NCBI RefSeq assembly: GCF_016889705.1
Contig: NZ_CP069526.1
Span: 2,666,001 to 2,730,000 of the forward strand
DNA from: Amycolatopsis sp. FDAARGOS 1241
GTDB lineage: Bacteria; Actinomycetota; Actinomycetes; Mycobacteriales; Pseudonocardiaceae
Length of the DNA: 64,000 bases
Direction of reading: 5' to 3'
Shown here: positions 9,855 through 21,799 of the stretch, in pieces
Layout of the letters: each line of letters begins with the position of its first letter
How positions within the stretch are numbered: position 1 is the stretch's first letter
The notes under the pieces: generated by a model
The model's input: only the letters and a program-made list of their open reading frames with translations
What the model was told of the DNA's origin: nothing
The model's database searches: none
Program-made: the position numbers and the translations under genes

Positions 9855-10664
9855 ATGCGCTTCAGCCAGATCGACGTCTTCACCGACGAGCTCACCCGCG
9901 GCAACGCCCTCGCCGTGGTCCACGACGCCGAAGGGCTGTCCGACGAGCGGATGGCCGCGTTCGCGCGGTGGACCAACCTCAGCGAGACCACCTTCCTGCT
10001 CCCGCCCGCCGATCCCGCCGCCGACTACCGGGTGCGGATCTTCACCGTAGAGCGGGAGCTGCCGTTCGCCGGACACCCGACGCTCGGGTCGGCGCGGGCG
10101 TGGCTGGAGGCGGGCGGCGAGCCGAAGGGCGAGGACCTCGTGCAGGAGTGCGGGGTGGGCCTCGTCCCGGTCCGGCGCGGCGAGGGCCGGCTCGCCTTCG
10201 CGGCTCCGCCGCTGCGGCGCCAGGGCCCGGTCGACGACGCGGACCTCGAGGCGATCCTGCGGGCGTTGCACCTCACCCGAGCGGACCTCGTCGACGCGCA
10301 GTGGGCCGACAACGGACCCGGGTGGGTCGCGCTCCTGCTCAAGGACGCCGAGGCCGTGCTGGGTGTCGAGCGAGACGTCGTCGCGCTGGGGGAGTACAAG
10401 GTCGGCTTGGTCGGGCCCGGCGGGGACGCGGACTTCGAGGTCCGGGCGTTCACCGGCGTCGCCGAGGACCCGGTCACCGGCAGCCTCAACGCGGCGATCG
10501 GGCAGTGGCTCATCGGGACCGGGCGCGCGCCCGAGGCGTACGTGGCCGCGCAGGGCACCCGGCTCGGCCGGCGGGGACGCGTTCACGTGCACAGTGCGGG
10601 CGGCGACGTGTGGGTCGGCGGCGACACCGTGGTGGGGATCAGCGGTCGAGTGACGTTGCGGTGA
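9855..10664 (+). CDS. PhzF-family isomerase/epimerase-like protein
   Basis: 269 residues with the two-fold diaminopimelate-epimerase-like fold of PhzF proteins. Seen: the catalytic-acid motif NLSETTF (E44), FAGHPTLGSA (residues 71-80) and near the C terminus AEDPVTGSLNAAIGQWL. PhzF itself isomerises trans-2,3-dihydro-3-hydroxyanthranilate in phenazine synthesis, but most chromosomal homologues have unknown substrates and there are no other phenazine genes here. ATG at 9855 chosen for the canonical MRFSQIDVF opening. Confidence 0.88.
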   Translation: MRFSQIDVFTDELTRGNALAVVHDAEGLSDERMAAFARWTNLSETTFLLPPADPAADYRVRIFTVERELPFAGHPTLGSARAWLEAGGEPKGEDLVQECGVGLVPVRRGEGRLAFAAPPLRRQGPVDDADLEAILRALHLTRADLVDAQWADNGPGWVALLLKDAEAVLGVERDVVALGEYKVGLVGPGGDADFEVRAFTGVAEDPVTGSLNAAIGQWLIGTGRAPEAYVAAQGTRLGRRGRVHVHSAGGDVWVGGDTVVGISGRVTLR

Positions 10665-10673
10665 TCGGGTGAT

Positions 10674-10687
10674 GTGGTGAACACCAC
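10674..10687. promoter_or_regulatory. Palindrome upstream of the MFS gene
   Basis: GTGGTG AA CACCAC: two perfect 6-base arms around AA, directly after the phzF-like gene and 97 bases before the MFS start. It may be a repressor operator for the exporter. No regulator gene is adjacent. Confidence 0.35.
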
Positions 10688-10783
10688 CGAGGTAACGGCT
10701 ATGTTTCGGGCTTGCTGAGGCGATACAACGATCGAGGCGGCAGCGTCGTCGTCTTCCCCGACGATCGCTACCTCCAGGAGGAA

Positions 10784-12112
10784 ATGTTGTCGCCCGCCGG
10801 CCGCGCTCCTGTCCGGTCCTGGCTCATCTGGCTCACCGCCGTCTTCGTCTACCTGCTTGCCGTGTTCCACCGCACCTCGTTCGGGGTCGCGGGCCTGGCG
10901 GCCGCCGACCGCTTCGGCGTCGGCGCCGCGGCGCTCGGTACGTTCACCGTGCTGCAGGTCGGGGTCTACGCCGCCATGCAGATCCCCACCGGCGTCCTCG
11001 TCGACCGTTACGGCCCGCGCCGCGTGCTGACCGCCGCCGTGCTGATCCTCGGCACCGGCCAGCTGCTGCTGGGCGTCGCCGGCACCTACGGCGTCGGCCT
11101 CCTCGCGCGCGGCGTGCTCGGCCTCGGCGACGCGCTGACGTTCGTCAGCGTGCTGCGCCTGATCGCCGCCCACTTCCCGGCGCGTCAGTACGCGCTGATC
11201 GCGTCCTTCACCTCCGCCATCGGCTACGTCGGCAACCTCGCCGCCACCGTGCCGCTGACGCTGCTGCTCGACGGACCTGGGTGGACGCTCACCTTCGTGG
11301 CCGTCGGTGCCCTCACGCTGCTGTACGCGGTGCCAGTGGTGCTGCGCGTGCGCGACACTCCGCTGGGCGTCCCCGAACCCGAGCGCGTCCCCGTCCACCC
11401 GGCGCTGCTCGCGCGCCGGATCCGGGCCGCGTGGCGCGTGCCCGGCACGCGGCTGGGGTTCTGGACGCACTTCAGCACGATGTTCGCGCCCAACGTGCTC
11501 ACCCTGCTGTGGGGTGTCCCGTTCCTCGTGCAGGGCCAGGGCGTTCCGGCGGCGACGGCGAGCGCGATGCTCACGGTCTTCGTGTTCGGCTCGCTGGCCG
11601 GCGGCCCGGTGCTGGGCACGGTGATCAGCCGCCACCCGGAGCTTCGGATGCCGATCGTCGGCGGCTACCTCGGCACCGCCGCCGTCACGTGGGGCGTGCT
11701 GCTCGGCTGGAGCGGCCACATCCCGCTCGGCGTGCTCGTGCCCGCGTTCGCTCTGCTGTCGCTCGGCGGTCCGGTGTCGATGATCGGTTTCGCCCTGGCC
11801 CGCGACTACAACCCGATCGAACGCGTCGGCACGGCGACCGGTTTGGTGAACGTCGCCGGGTTCGTCGCGACCACGCTCACCTCGCTCGTGGTTGGTGTCC
11901 TCCTGCAGTGGACGGGCGGGAACTTTCGCCTGGCGCTGCTGAGTGTCGTGGTGGTGCTCACGCTGGGCACGTCGCGGATGCTCGTGTGGTGGCGCCGCGC
12001 CCGCGCCCACGTGTTCGCCGCAGAAGCGCGCGGCGAGGACGTGCCCGTGCGGCTCACTCGCCGGCGCTGGGATGGTGAAGTGCTGCCCGAACAAGCGACC
12101 GTCGCGGCCTGA
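10784..12112 (+). CDS. MFS transporter
   Basis: 442 residues with about twelve predicted membrane helices. The loop after helix 2 carries the MFS signature as GVLVDRYGPRRVL. Helix 1 is WLIWLTAVFVYLLAVFHRTS. Such proteins move small molecules across the inner membrane by proton coupling; the substrate is not predictable. An in-frame TTG lies at 10712, but ATG 10784 has CAGGAGGA just upstream (10775-10782) and is chosen. The next gene, truB, begins 46 bases after the stop. Confidence 0.88.
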   Translation: MLSPAGRAPVRSWLIWLTAVFVYLLAVFHRTSFGVAGLAAADRFGVGAAALGTFTVLQVGVYAAMQIPTGVLVDRYGPRRVLTAAVLILGTGQLLLGVAGTYGVGLLARGVLGLGDALTFVSVLRLIAAHFPARQYALIASFTSAIGYVGNLAATVPLTLLLDGPGWTLTFVAVGALTLLYAVPVVLRVRDTPLGVPEPERVPVHPALLARRIRAAWRVPGTRLGFWTHFSTMFAPNVLTLLWGVPFLVQGQGVPAATASAMLTVFVFGSLAGGPVLGTVISRHPELRMPIVGGYLGTAAVTWGVLLGWSGHIPLGVLVPAFALLSLGGPVSMIGFALARDYNPIERVGTATGLVNVAGFVATTLTSLVVGVLLQWTGGNFRLALLSVVVVLTLGTSRMLVWWRRARAHVFAAEARGEDVPVRLTRRRWDGEVLPEQATVAA

Positions 12113-12158
12113 CGGGCGCCCGCCGGTCGGAACCGGACGTCTCGATAGGGTTCGCCCC

Positions 12159-13073
12159 GTGTCTCGCCCGAAAGAACCGCGCCGCCCCGCTCCGCCGCCC
12201 GGTCTGCTGATCATCGACAAACCGGCCGGCATGACGTCGCACGACGTCGTCGCGAGGGCGCGCCGGATCATGGGCACGCGCAAGGTCGGTCACGCGGGCA
12301 CGCTCGATCCGATGGCCACGGGCGTGCTGGTGCTCGGCATCGAACGCGCGACCAAGCTGCTCGGCCACCTCGCGCTCGACCGCAAGACCTACCTCGCGAC
12401 CCTGTCGCTGGGCCGCTCGACCACGACCGACGACGCCGAGGGCGAGGTGCTCGCCGACGCCGATCCCACCGCTCTGGCGAAGATCACCGACGAGCAGCTC
12501 GCCGGCGGCGTCACCGCGCTCACCGGCGACATCCAGCAGGTGCCGAGCGCGGTCAGCGCCGTGAAGATCGACGGCAAGCGCGCCTACGCGCGGGTCCGCG
12601 CCGGGGAGGACGTGGTGCTCCCGCCGCGGCCGGTCACCGTCTACCGCTTCGACGTGCTGGCCGTGCGCCGCGAGGACGACCGGATCGAGCTCGACGCCGT
12701 GGTCGAGTGTTCCTCGGGGACGTATGTGCGCGCGCTGGCCCGTGACCTCGGCGCCGGTCTCGGCGTGGGCGGGCACCTGCTCGCGCTGCGGCGCACCACG
12801 GTGGGGCCGTTCACGCTCGCCCGGGCCCGCACGCTCGACCAGCTGGAGGAGCAGCCCGAGCTGTCGCTGGACCTCGACGCCGCCGTCGCCGCGGCCTTCC
12901 CGCGCCGCGACGTCGACGCCGCCGCCGCGCAAGCCGTGCGCCACGGCCGCGCCATCCCGGCGGCGGGCATCGAGGGGACCTACGGCCTCTTCGCGCCCGA
13001 CGGCCGCGTGCTCGCCCTGGCGGCCGACGCCGAGGGTGTGGCCCGGTCGGTGGTGGTCCTGCTGCCCGCATAG
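12159..13073 (+). CDS. truB: tRNA pseudouridine-55 synthase
   Basis: 304 residues. Converts U55 to pseudouridine in the T-loop of tRNAs. The family start GLLIIDKPAGMTSHDVVA, the catalytic motif GHAGTLDPMATG with nucleophile D50, and the downstream ECSSGTYVRALARDLG motif are all present. A C-terminal PUA-like domain occupies about 230-304. GTG at 12159 gives MSRPKEPRRPAPP, a short basic/proline lead. ribF follows within 50 bases and is probably co-transcribed. Confidence 0.95.
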   Translation: MSRPKEPRRPAPPPGLLIIDKPAGMTSHDVVARARRIMGTRKVGHAGTLDPMATGVLVLGIERATKLLGHLALDRKTYLATLSLGRSTTTDDAEGEVLADADPTALAKITDEQLAGGVTALTGDIQQVPSAVSAVKIDGKRAYARVRAGEDVVLPPRPVTVYRFDVLAVRREDDRIELDAVVECSSGTYVRALARDLGAGLGVGGHLLALRRTTVGPFTLARARTLDQLEEQPELSLDLDAAVAAAFPRRDVDAAAAQAVRHGRAIPAAGIEGTYGLFAPDGRVLALAADAEGVARSVVVLLPA

Positions 13074-13121
13074 GGTGGGAGCCGGTTGGGCGAGAGACCG
13101 GCGCGGGGAGAGTTGACGACA

Positions 13122-14090
13122 GTGCAGCGGTGGCGTGGCCTCGGGGACCTCCCGGGCGGCTGGGGACGGTGCGTGGTCACCATCGGCGTGTTCGACGGCG
13201 TGCACCGCGGGCACCAGGTGCTGATCTCCCGCACGGTGCGGGCGGCGGCCGAGCGCGGCGTGCCGAGTGTGGTGCTCACGTTCGACCCGCACCCGTCCGA
13301 AGTGCTGCGCCCCGGCAGCCACCCGGCGCAGCTGACCACGTTGCGGCGCAAGGCCGAGCTCGTCGAGGAACTCGGGGTCGACGTGTTCGCCGTGCTGCCC
13401 TTCACCCTCGAGCTCTCGCGCCTCACGCCGCACGAGTTCGTGCACGAGGTGCTCGTGGACCGGCTGCACGCCGCGGCCGTGCTCGTGGGCGACAACTTCA
13501 CCTTCGGCGCCAAGGCGGCGGGTGACGTGAAGCTGCTGCGCCAGCTCGGCAGCCGCTTCGGGTTCGTGGCCTACGGCGCCGAGCTGCAGGGCCGGTCGCT
13601 GGCCGAGGGCGACCGCAGCGCCAACGACATCACCTTCTCCTCCACGTACGTGCGCTCGTGCATCGACGCCGGTGACGTGGTGGCGGCCGCCGACGCGCTG
13701 GGCCGCCCGCACCGGCTGGAGGGCATCGTCGTGCGCGGCGACGGCCGGGGCCACGACCTCGGCTACCCGACCGCGAACCTGTCGACGCCCCGGTTCGCCG
13801 CCGTGCCCGCCGACGGCGTCTACACGGCGTGGTTCTCCCGCCTGACCGACCCGGGCCGGCGGCTGCGGGCGGCCGTGTCGGTGGGCACGAACCCGACGTT
13901 CTCCGGCCGCGAGCGCACCGTCGAGGCCTTCGTGCTCGACGTCGACGAGGACTTCTACGGCCAGCACGTCGCGCTGGACTTCGTCACGCGGCTGCGTGAC
14001 CAGGAGCGGTTCAGCCGTCCCGACGAGCTGGTGAAGCGGATCGACGACGACGTGGCGCGCACTCGCGCCGCGCTCATCGCCGAAAGCTGA
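13122..14090 (+). CDS. ribF: Bifunctional riboflavin kinase / FAD synthetase
   Basis: 322 residues. Makes FMN from riboflavin and then FAD. The N-terminal nucleotidyltransferase domain shows VVTIGVFDGVHRGHQ (residues ~16-30) and FSSTYVR; the C-terminal kinase domain shows GRGHDLGYPTANL. Two candidate starts: TTG 13113 and GTG 13122. The GGGGAG at 13105-13110 is too close to the TTG and fits the GTG, giving MQRWRGLGDLPGGWG. Lies directly after truB as in many actinobacteria. Confidence 0.94.
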   Translation: MQRWRGLGDLPGGWGRCVVTIGVFDGVHRGHQVLISRTVRAAAERGVPSVVLTFDPHPSEVLRPGSHPAQLTTLRRKAELVEELGVDVFAVLPFTLELSRLTPHEFVHEVLVDRLHAAAVLVGDNFTFGAKAAGDVKLLRQLGSRFGFVAYGAELQGRSLAEGDRSANDITFSSTYVRSCIDAGDVVAAADALGRPHRLEGIVVRGDGRGHDLGYPTANLSTPRFAAVPADGVYTAWFSRLTDPGRRLRAAVSVGTNPTFSGRERTVEAFVLDVDEDFYGQHVALDFVTRLRDQERFSRPDELVKRIDDDVARTRAALIAES

Positions 14091-14217
14091 CGTTCCCCCG
14101 GACGGGCTCCGGCCGCGGGCCGATCGGGCGGCTCGGACCGGTGCGGCGCGGGTCCGGTGGCAAGATGCTCACGGGCGGCCGCAGCGGCCGAAGCGGGGAC
14201 CGAGGAGAGCGGAACAG

Positions 14218-14691
14218 GTGGAGGACCACAAGATCGTCCAGCGGAACATCGCGCTGCAGCGCGAGTGGTACGGCGAACCGCTGGGCGACCGGGTGCGCAG
14301 ACTCGTCGTGGCCTTCGACATCTCGCAGGCGCACCTCGCCGAGGTCCTCGGGATCAGCTCGCCGATGCTCAGCCAGGTGATGAGCGGCCGGCGCGCGAAG
14401 ATCGGCAACCCCGTGGTGCTGGCGCGCATGATCATGCTCGAACGCAAGATCCTCGTCCCCGAGGTCGCGGCGGGCAACCGCGAAGCGATGCAGGCGGCGC
14501 TGGAAGAGGTGCGCGACTCGCGCCCCACTGTGGGCCGCGACAACATCCCCGTCGGTTCCGAAGAGCGGCTCGTGCTGTCCGCGCTGCGCGAGGTGGCCGA
14601 GGACGAGGACCTCATCGAGGCCGCCAAGCGCCTCGACGACGATTTCCCGCTGCTCGCCGAGCTGCTGCGCCGCGCCGGCGCGAGCCAGTAG
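14218..14691 (+). CDS. XRE-like helix-turn-helix regulator
   Basis: 157 residues. Residues about 28-60 form a helix-turn-helix of the Cro/C1 type (FDISQAHLAEVLGISSPM, LSQVMSGRRAK). Residues ~60-157 are helical and acidic with no recognised domain. GTG start with GAGGAGAG just upstream. Four bases separate it from thpR, so they form an operon. The target genes are unknown. Confidence 0.75.
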   Translation: MEDHKIVQRNIALQREWYGEPLGDRVRRLVVAFDISQAHLAEVLGISSPMLSQVMSGRRAKIGNPVVLARMIMLERKILVPEVAAGNREAMQAALEEVRDSRPTVGRDNIPVGSEERLVLSALREVAEDEDLIEAAKRLDDDFPLLAELLRRAGASQ

Positions 14692-14694
14692 GCC

Positions 14695-15198
14695 ATGCGG
14701 CTGTTCACGGCACTGCGCCTGCCCGCCGACGTCGTGGCCGAGGTGGCCGCGGCGCTGGGGGACCCCGAACCCGGTTCCGGGCTGCGGTGGTCACTGCCGG
14801 AGGACTGGCACGTCACGCTGGCGTATTACGGCGAAGCCGACGAGGACGACCGGGCCGCCTTCCTGGCGTCCGCCCTCGCCGGGCGGCCCGCGCTCGACGT
14901 CCGGCTCGGCGGTCCGGGAACTTTCCCGGGCGTGCTGTGGTTGGACGTGGTGGGTGAGGGGTTGCCGCAGCTCGCCGAAGCCGCCGGCGCCGATGCCGAG
15001 GAGCGGCCGTATCGGGCGCACCTCACGGTGGGGCGGTTCCCGCGCGAGCGGCGCCGCGCCGCCGAAGCGTGGACGCGGCGGCTGGCCGGGTTCGCGAGCC
15101 GGAGCTGGCCGGCCGACGAGGTGGCCCTGATGGGGACCGCCGCGACCGCCGGCCCGCGTTACCGGGTGCTGCGGACGTTCCCGCTGAACCGCGCCTGA
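14695..15198 (+). CDS. thpR: RNA 2',3'-cyclic phosphodiesterase (2H family)
   Basis: 167 residues of the 2H phosphoesterase fold. The two catalytic tetrapeptides are present: HVTL (residues ~40-43) and HLTV (~107-110). It opens 2',3'-cyclic phosphates on RNA ends and was first described as a 2'-5' RNA ligase. ATG overlaps the A-rich end of the previous gene. Its place just upstream of rpsO fits a general RNA-processing neighbourhood. Confidence 0.9.
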   Translation: MRLFTALRLPADVVAEVAAALGDPEPGSGLRWSLPEDWHVTLAYYGEADEDDRAAFLASALAGRPALDVRLGGPGTFPGVLWLDVVGEGLPQLAEAAGADAEERPYRAHLTVGRFPRERRRAAEAWTRRLAGFASRSWPADEVALMGTAATAGPRYRVLRTFPLNRA

Positions 15199-15327
15199 GG
15201 GCACCGATCTCACGGCTGGTAACCTCGACGATCGGGTCCGGCTGCAGTCCGTGGCGGCCGAGACCGACTACCCGGCCGCGCAGCGCGGCCCGGGCCCCAC
15301 GGCACTGATTCACGAGGAGCAACACCA

Positions 15328-15597
15328 GTGGCGCTGACCACCGAAGAGAAGAAGTCGATCCTGGCCGAGTACGGCGTGCACGACTCGGACACCGGATCCC
15401 CCGAGGCCCAGGTCGCTCTGCTGACCAAGCGGATCGTCGGCCTCACCGAGCACCTCAAGGCTCACAAGCACGACCACCACTCCCGTCGCGGGCTCCTGCT
15501 GCTGGTCGGCCGTCGCCGCCGGCTGCTGAACTACGTGATGAAGGTGGACATCGAGCGGTACCGGTCGCTGATCCAGCGACTCGGCCTGCGCCGATAG
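15328..15597 (+). CDS. rpsO: 30S ribosomal protein S15
   Basis: 89 residues, full length, with the standard opening [16 protein letters not shown] and the rRNA-binding helices ([39 protein letters not shown]). Binds the central domain of 16S rRNA early in 30S assembly. GAGGAGCAAC lies upstream of the GTG start. As in most bacteria it is followed by pnp, with a strong hairpin between. Confidence 0.98.
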   Translation: MALTTEEKKSILAEYGVHDSDTGSPEAQVALLTKRIVGLTEHLKAHKHDHHSRRGLLLLVGRRRRLLNYVMKVDIERYRSLIQRLGLRR

Positions 15598-15603
15598 CGT
15601 GAC

Positions 15604-15639
15604 CCGAGGGGGAGTGACCGACCGGTCGCTCCCCCTCGG
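15604..15639 (+). terminator. rpsO-pnp intergenic hairpin
   Basis: A 16-bp stem pairs 15604-15619 with 15624-15639, a GACC tetraloop and one G-T pair. It begins 7 bases after the rpsO stop. No T-run follows. In E. coli and Streptomyces a hairpin in this position is cut by RNase III and is involved in PNPase autocontrol; the same role is inferred here, with partial termination as the alternative. Confidence 0.7.
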
Positions 15640-15645
15640 TGCCAG

Positions 15646-15850
15646 AAGCACAAAAGAAGAGCACCACGCGGCGCGAGCGCGCTGGAGGATCCGTCCGCCG
15701 GTCCTCGGTAGTGGTTCCCGGGTGAGAAGACCGCGAAGTCCCGGGAGCTTCGATCGAAGACCGGCCTCACTCCTCGAGCGTCCACGGGCGAACCGGGTCC
15801 CAGGGTGGGAGACTCGCGCCGTACGAAGCACAAAAGAGGAGACACACCCT
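15646..15850 (+). promoter_or_regulatory. pnp leader with repeated GAAGCACAAAAG element
   Basis: The 250-base rpsO-pnp gap contains two near-identical copies of GAAGCACAAAAGARGAG, at 15646-15661 and 15826-15842. The second is the pnp ribosome-binding region (GAGGAG at 15836-15841). The first has no start codon behind it. Between them is the 12-base palindrome CTTCGATCGAAG near 15749. No gene is seen in this gap. Confidence 0.45.
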
Positions 15851-18148
15851 ATGACGGACTCCACCGGAGTCACCGTGCACGAGACCGAAGCCGTGATCGA
15901 CAACGGCCGGTTCGGCACCCGCACCGTGCGTTTCGAGACCGGTCGCCTGGCCAAGCAGGCCGCCGGCTCCGTCGTCGCCTACCTCGACGAAGAGACCATG
16001 CTGCTCTCGGCCACCACGGCGTCGAAGCACCCGAAGGAGCACTTCGACTTCTTCCCGCTCACCGTGGACGTCGAGGAGCGGATGTACGCCGTGGGCCGCA
16101 TCCCCGGCGCGTTCTTCCGCCGCGAGGGCCGCCCGTCGACCGACGCGATCCTCACCGCCCGCCTGATCGACCGCCCGCTGCGCCCGTCGTTCGCCGACGG
16201 CCTGCGCAACGAGATCCAGGTCGTCATCACCGTCCAGAGCCTCAACCCGGACGACCCGTACGACGTGCTGGCGATCAACGCCGCGTCGGCTTCCACGCAG
16301 ATCGCGGGCCTGCCGTTCTCCGGCCCGGTCGGCGGCGTGCGCGTCGCCCTGATCGAGGACCAGTGGGTCGCGTTCCCGACCTGGTCGCAGCTGGAGAAGG
16401 CGACGTTCAACATGGTCGTCGCCGGGCGCATCGTGGGCGACGGTGCCGATGACGTCGCGATCATGATGGTCGAGGCCGAGGGCACCGAGCACACGCTCGA
16501 CCTGATCGCCGCGGGCTCCAAGGCCCCCGACGAGGTCTCGGTCGCCGAGGGCCTCGAGGCCGCCAAGCCGTTCATCCGCGTCCTGTGCGAGGCGCAGCAG
16601 CGCCTGGCCGCCGAGGCCGCGAAGCCGACCGGTGAGTTCCCGCTGTACCCGGCCTACCAGCCGGACATCTACGAAGCCGTCGCGGCCATCGCCGCCGACG
16701 ACCTGGCGAAGGCGCTGACCATCGCCGGCAAGCAGGACCGCGACAAGGCGACCGACGAGGTCAAGGCCGTGGTGCTGGAGAAGCTGGGCCTGGGCGAGGG
16801 CGAGGCCTTCGAAGGCCGCGACGGCGAGGTCGGCGGCGCGTTCAAGGCGCTGACCAAGAAGATCATGCGCACCCGCGTGCTCACCGAGAAGATCCGCATG
16901 GACGGGCGCGGGCTCACCGACATCCGGTCGCTCTCGGCCGAGGTCGCCGTGATCCCGCGGGCCCACGGCTCGGCGCTGTTCGAGCGCGGGGAGACCCAGA
17001 TCCTGGGCGTCACCACGCTGAACATGCTGCGCATGGAGCAGCAGATCGACTCGCTGTCGCCGGAGACGACGAAGCGGTACTTGCACCACTACAACTTCCC
17101 GCCGTTCTCCACCGGCGAGACCGGCCGCGTCGGCTCGCCGAAGCGGCGCGAGATCGGCCACGGCATGCTCGCCGAGCGCGCCCTGGTGCCGGTGCTGCCG
17201 AAGCGCGACGAGTTCCCGTACGCGATCCGCCAGGTCTCGGAGGCGCTGGGCTCCAACGGATCCACGTCCATGGGCTCGGTCTGCGCGTCGACCATGGGCC
17301 TGTTCAACGCGGGCGTGCCGCTGAAGGCGCCGGTCGCGGGCATCGCGATGGGCCTGGTGTCCGACGAGGTCGACGGCGAGACCCGCTACGTCGCGCTCAC
17401 CGACATCCTCGGCGCGGAGGACGCGCTGGGCGACATGGACTTCAAGGTCGCCGGCACCAAGGACATCATCACCGCGTTGCAGCTCGACACGAAGCTCGAC
17501 GGCATCCCGTCGGAGGTCCTCGCGGCGGCACTCAAGCAGGCGAAGGACGCTCGCCTCACCATCCTGGAGGTCATCGCCGAGGCGATCGACGGCCCGGACG
17601 AGATGAGCCCGTACGCCCCGCGCGTCACCTCCGTGAAGATCCCGGTCGACAAGATCGGCGAGGTCATCGGCCCGAAGGGCAAAATGATCAACTCGATCAC
17701 CGAGGAGACCGGCGCCGACATCTCCATCGAGGACGACGGCACGATCTACGTGGGCGCGGCCGACGGCCCGTCGGCGGAGGCGGCGATCAGCAAGATCAAC
17801 GCCATCGCCAACCCGCAGCTGCCGAAGGTGGGCGAGCGCTTCCTCGGCACCGTGGTGAAGACGGCCGCGTTCGGCGCGTTCGTCTCGCTGCTGCCGGGCA
17901 AGGACGGCCTGGTCCACATCTCCAAGCTGGGCAACGGCAAGCGGATCGCCAAGGTCGAGGACGTGGTCAACGTGGGCGACAAGCTCCGCGTCGAGATCGC
18001 CGACATCGACAACCGCGGCAAGATCAGCCTGATCGTGGTCAAGGAGGACGACGCAGCGGACGCCAAGCCCGCCGAGGGCGCTGACAAGGCCGACGCTGAC
18101 AAGGCCGACGCTGACAAGGCCGACGCCGACAAGGCCGACGCCAAGTAG
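15851..18148 (+). CDS. pnp: Polyribonucleotide nucleotidyltransferase (PNPase)
   Basis: 765 residues. Degrades RNA 3' to 5' by phosphorolysis, and in actinobacteria also adds tails. Two RNase PH domains with the all-alpha linker between span about 1-590. The KH domain follows with [16 protein letters not shown], then the S1 domain with [18 protein letters not shown]. The tail (18080-18147) is four tandem 15-base units encoding ADKAD. ATG at 15851 has GAGGAG 9-14 bases upstream. Confidence 0.97.
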   Translation: MTDSTGVTVHETEAVIDNGRFGTRTVRFETGRLAKQAAGSVVAYLDEETMLLSATTASKHPKEHFDFFPLTVDVEERMYAVGRIPGAFFRREGRPSTDAILTARLIDRPLRPSFADGLRNEIQVVITVQSLNPDDPYDVLAINAASASTQIAGLPFSGPVGGVRVALIEDQWVAFPTWSQLEKATFNMVVAGRIVGDGADDVAIMMVEAEGTEHTLDLIAAGSKAPDEVSVAEGLEAAKPFIRVLCEAQQRLAAEAAKPTGEFPLYPAYQPDIYEAVAAIAADDLAKALTIAGKQDRDKATDEVKAVVLEKLGLGEGEAFEGRDGEVGGAFKALTKKIMRTRVLTEKIRMDGRGLTDIRSLSAEVAVIPRAHGSALFERGETQILGVTTLNMLRMEQQIDSLSPETTKRYLHHYNFPPFSTGETGRVGSPKRREIGHGMLAERALVPVLPKRDEFPYAIRQVSEALGSNGSTSMGSVCASTMGLFNAGVPLKAPVAGIAMGLVSDEVDGETRYVALTDILGAEDALGDMDFKVAGTKDIITALQLDTKLDGIPSEVLAAALKQAKDARLTILEVIAEAIDGPDEMSPYAPRVTSVKIPVDKIGEVIGPKGKMINSITEETGADISIEDDGTIYVGAADGPSAEAAISKINAIANPQLPKVGERFLGTVVKTAAFGAFVSLLPGKDGLVHISKLGNGKRIAKVEDVVNVGDKLRVEIADIDNRGKISLIVVKEDDAADAKPAEGADKADADKADADKADADKADAK

Positions 18149-18182
18149 GACACACTCCTCCTCCTGCACCAGAACACCCGTC

Positions 18183-18218
18183 GAAGGCCTCCTTGCCGCT
18201 CCCGGCGAGGAGGCCTTC
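18183..18218 (+). terminator. Terminator-like hairpin after pnp
   Basis: A 16-bp stem pairs 18183-18198 with 18203-18218 with one G-T pair and loop CTCC. It begins 34 bases after the pnp stop and ends 23 bases before the next start. T-run absent. Probably separates or attenuates pepR expression. Confidence 0.6.
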
Positions 18219-18241
18219 GCGGCATCGTGAGTAAGGAACCC

Positions 18242-20795
<2,554 letters not shown>

Positions 20796-20891
20796 AAAAC
20801 GGGAGTGCCGCGGCGTAGGGGTTGCCCTTCCTCGGCACCTGTGCCGTTCAGATCGGCGCCGCGGCGCGCATCCGGTGGGTGCTTCGCGAGG

Positions 20892-21218
20892 TCAGGGCAC
20901 GGCGTTGGTGTCTTGGACGACCCGGTACCCGGTGTCCTGGGTGCTCGGCCTGAGGCGCTGAACGCCCTTTGCCCGCAACGTCACGGGCGCGGTGATCGCA
21001 GTGCCGAGTTCTGGCAGCGCGCACCCGTACACGACGACCTTCGTCAGCTTCAGGTCGAGCGCTTGCGCGCAGCCGCTGAGCCGGGTGGAACCGGTGTTGA
21101 GGCGGACCGGCTCGCGCAGGCAGCGCACTGTGACAGTGACCTGCCCCGAACCCGTCTCCCTGACGTCGTGGATCTGCAGTTCCACGGTGCCGTCACCGTC
21201 GCCGGGAGGCTCGGTCAC
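20892..21218 (-). CDS. Hypothetical 108-residue protein
   Basis: GTG start at 21218, just inside the end of the upstream membrane-protein gene, reads MTEPPGDGDGTVELQIHDVR and ends TQDTGYRVVQDTNAVP. Beta-rich, with two cysteines, no membrane segment. Not recognised. Coupling to the DedA-like gene suggests one transcript. Confidence 0.5.
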   Translation of the reverse strand: MTEPPGDGDGTVELQIHDVRETGSGQVTVTVRCLREPVRLNTGSTRLSGCAQALDLKLTKVVVYGCALPELGTAITAPVTLRAKGVQRLRPSTQDTGYRVVQDTNAVP

Positions 21219-21223
21219 GTGGC

Positions 21224-21739
21224 TCAGTGGAGCCAGCCCGTGAACAGCGCCGGTGCGGCCGCGAGCACGCTGAACCGCACCCAGCGCCCGGCGAGGCCCG
21301 CCGCCACGAACGTGACCAGCCGCATCCGCACCATGCCGGCGAGCACGCTCGTCGCCATGAAGGGCGGGAGGCCGACGAGCGAGCTGACGCCGTACGTGCC
21401 CGCCATCCAGTGCGGGTGGCGCCGGCAGCGTTCGCGCAGGGCTTCGACCTTGGCGCGGATCACCTTGGTGCGCCGGTGCCAGCGATCGCGGCGGGCGCTG
21501 GGCTCGTGTTCGCGGTGGAGGCGGTCGTGGAGGAACCGCGGCAGTTTGATGGAGCCGCGCGCGGCGAGGAAGTACAGCAGCTTCCCGGCGATCTGCCCGG
21601 CGGCCACGGCGGCGCCGAGCCACAGCCAGTGCGGGTTGTGCTGGCTGGCGCACAGGCCGACCACGAACAGTTCCGCGTTCACGACGGGCACGATCGCGGA
21701 GCCGAACGCGACGCCGAGCGTCACGAGCAACCAGCCCAT
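21224..21739 (-). CDS. VTT/DedA-like membrane protein
   Basis: 171 residues, four to five membrane helices with a basic central loop (LHREHEPSARRDRWHRR). The motif VPVVNAELFVVGL in helix 1 and YGVSSLVGLPPFMATSVLAG in the second half match the SNARE-associated/VTT family (YqaA-DedA type). These are implicated in lipid translocation and membrane homeostasis. GGGGGAGG lies just before the ATG. Confidence 0.7.
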   Translation of the reverse strand: MGWLLVTLGVAFGSAIVPVVNAELFVVGLCASQHNPHWLWLGAAVAAGQIAGKLLYFLAARGSIKLPRFLHDRLHREHEPSARRDRWHRRTKVIRAKVEALRERCRRHPHWMAGTYGVSSLVGLPPFMATSVLAGMVRMRLVTFVAAGLAGRWVRFSVLAAAPALFTGWLH

Positions 21740-21799
21740 CGTGCCTCCCCCGTAGTGATCCTCGTCATTCGAGGTTAGCAGTCGTCACGAAAAGGTCAC

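Noticed and set aside
20892..21653. A 253-codon minus-strand frame spanning the VTT gene
   Set aside because: Its first half is a shadow of the VTT gene; only the part from GTG 21218 looks real and is annotated as such.
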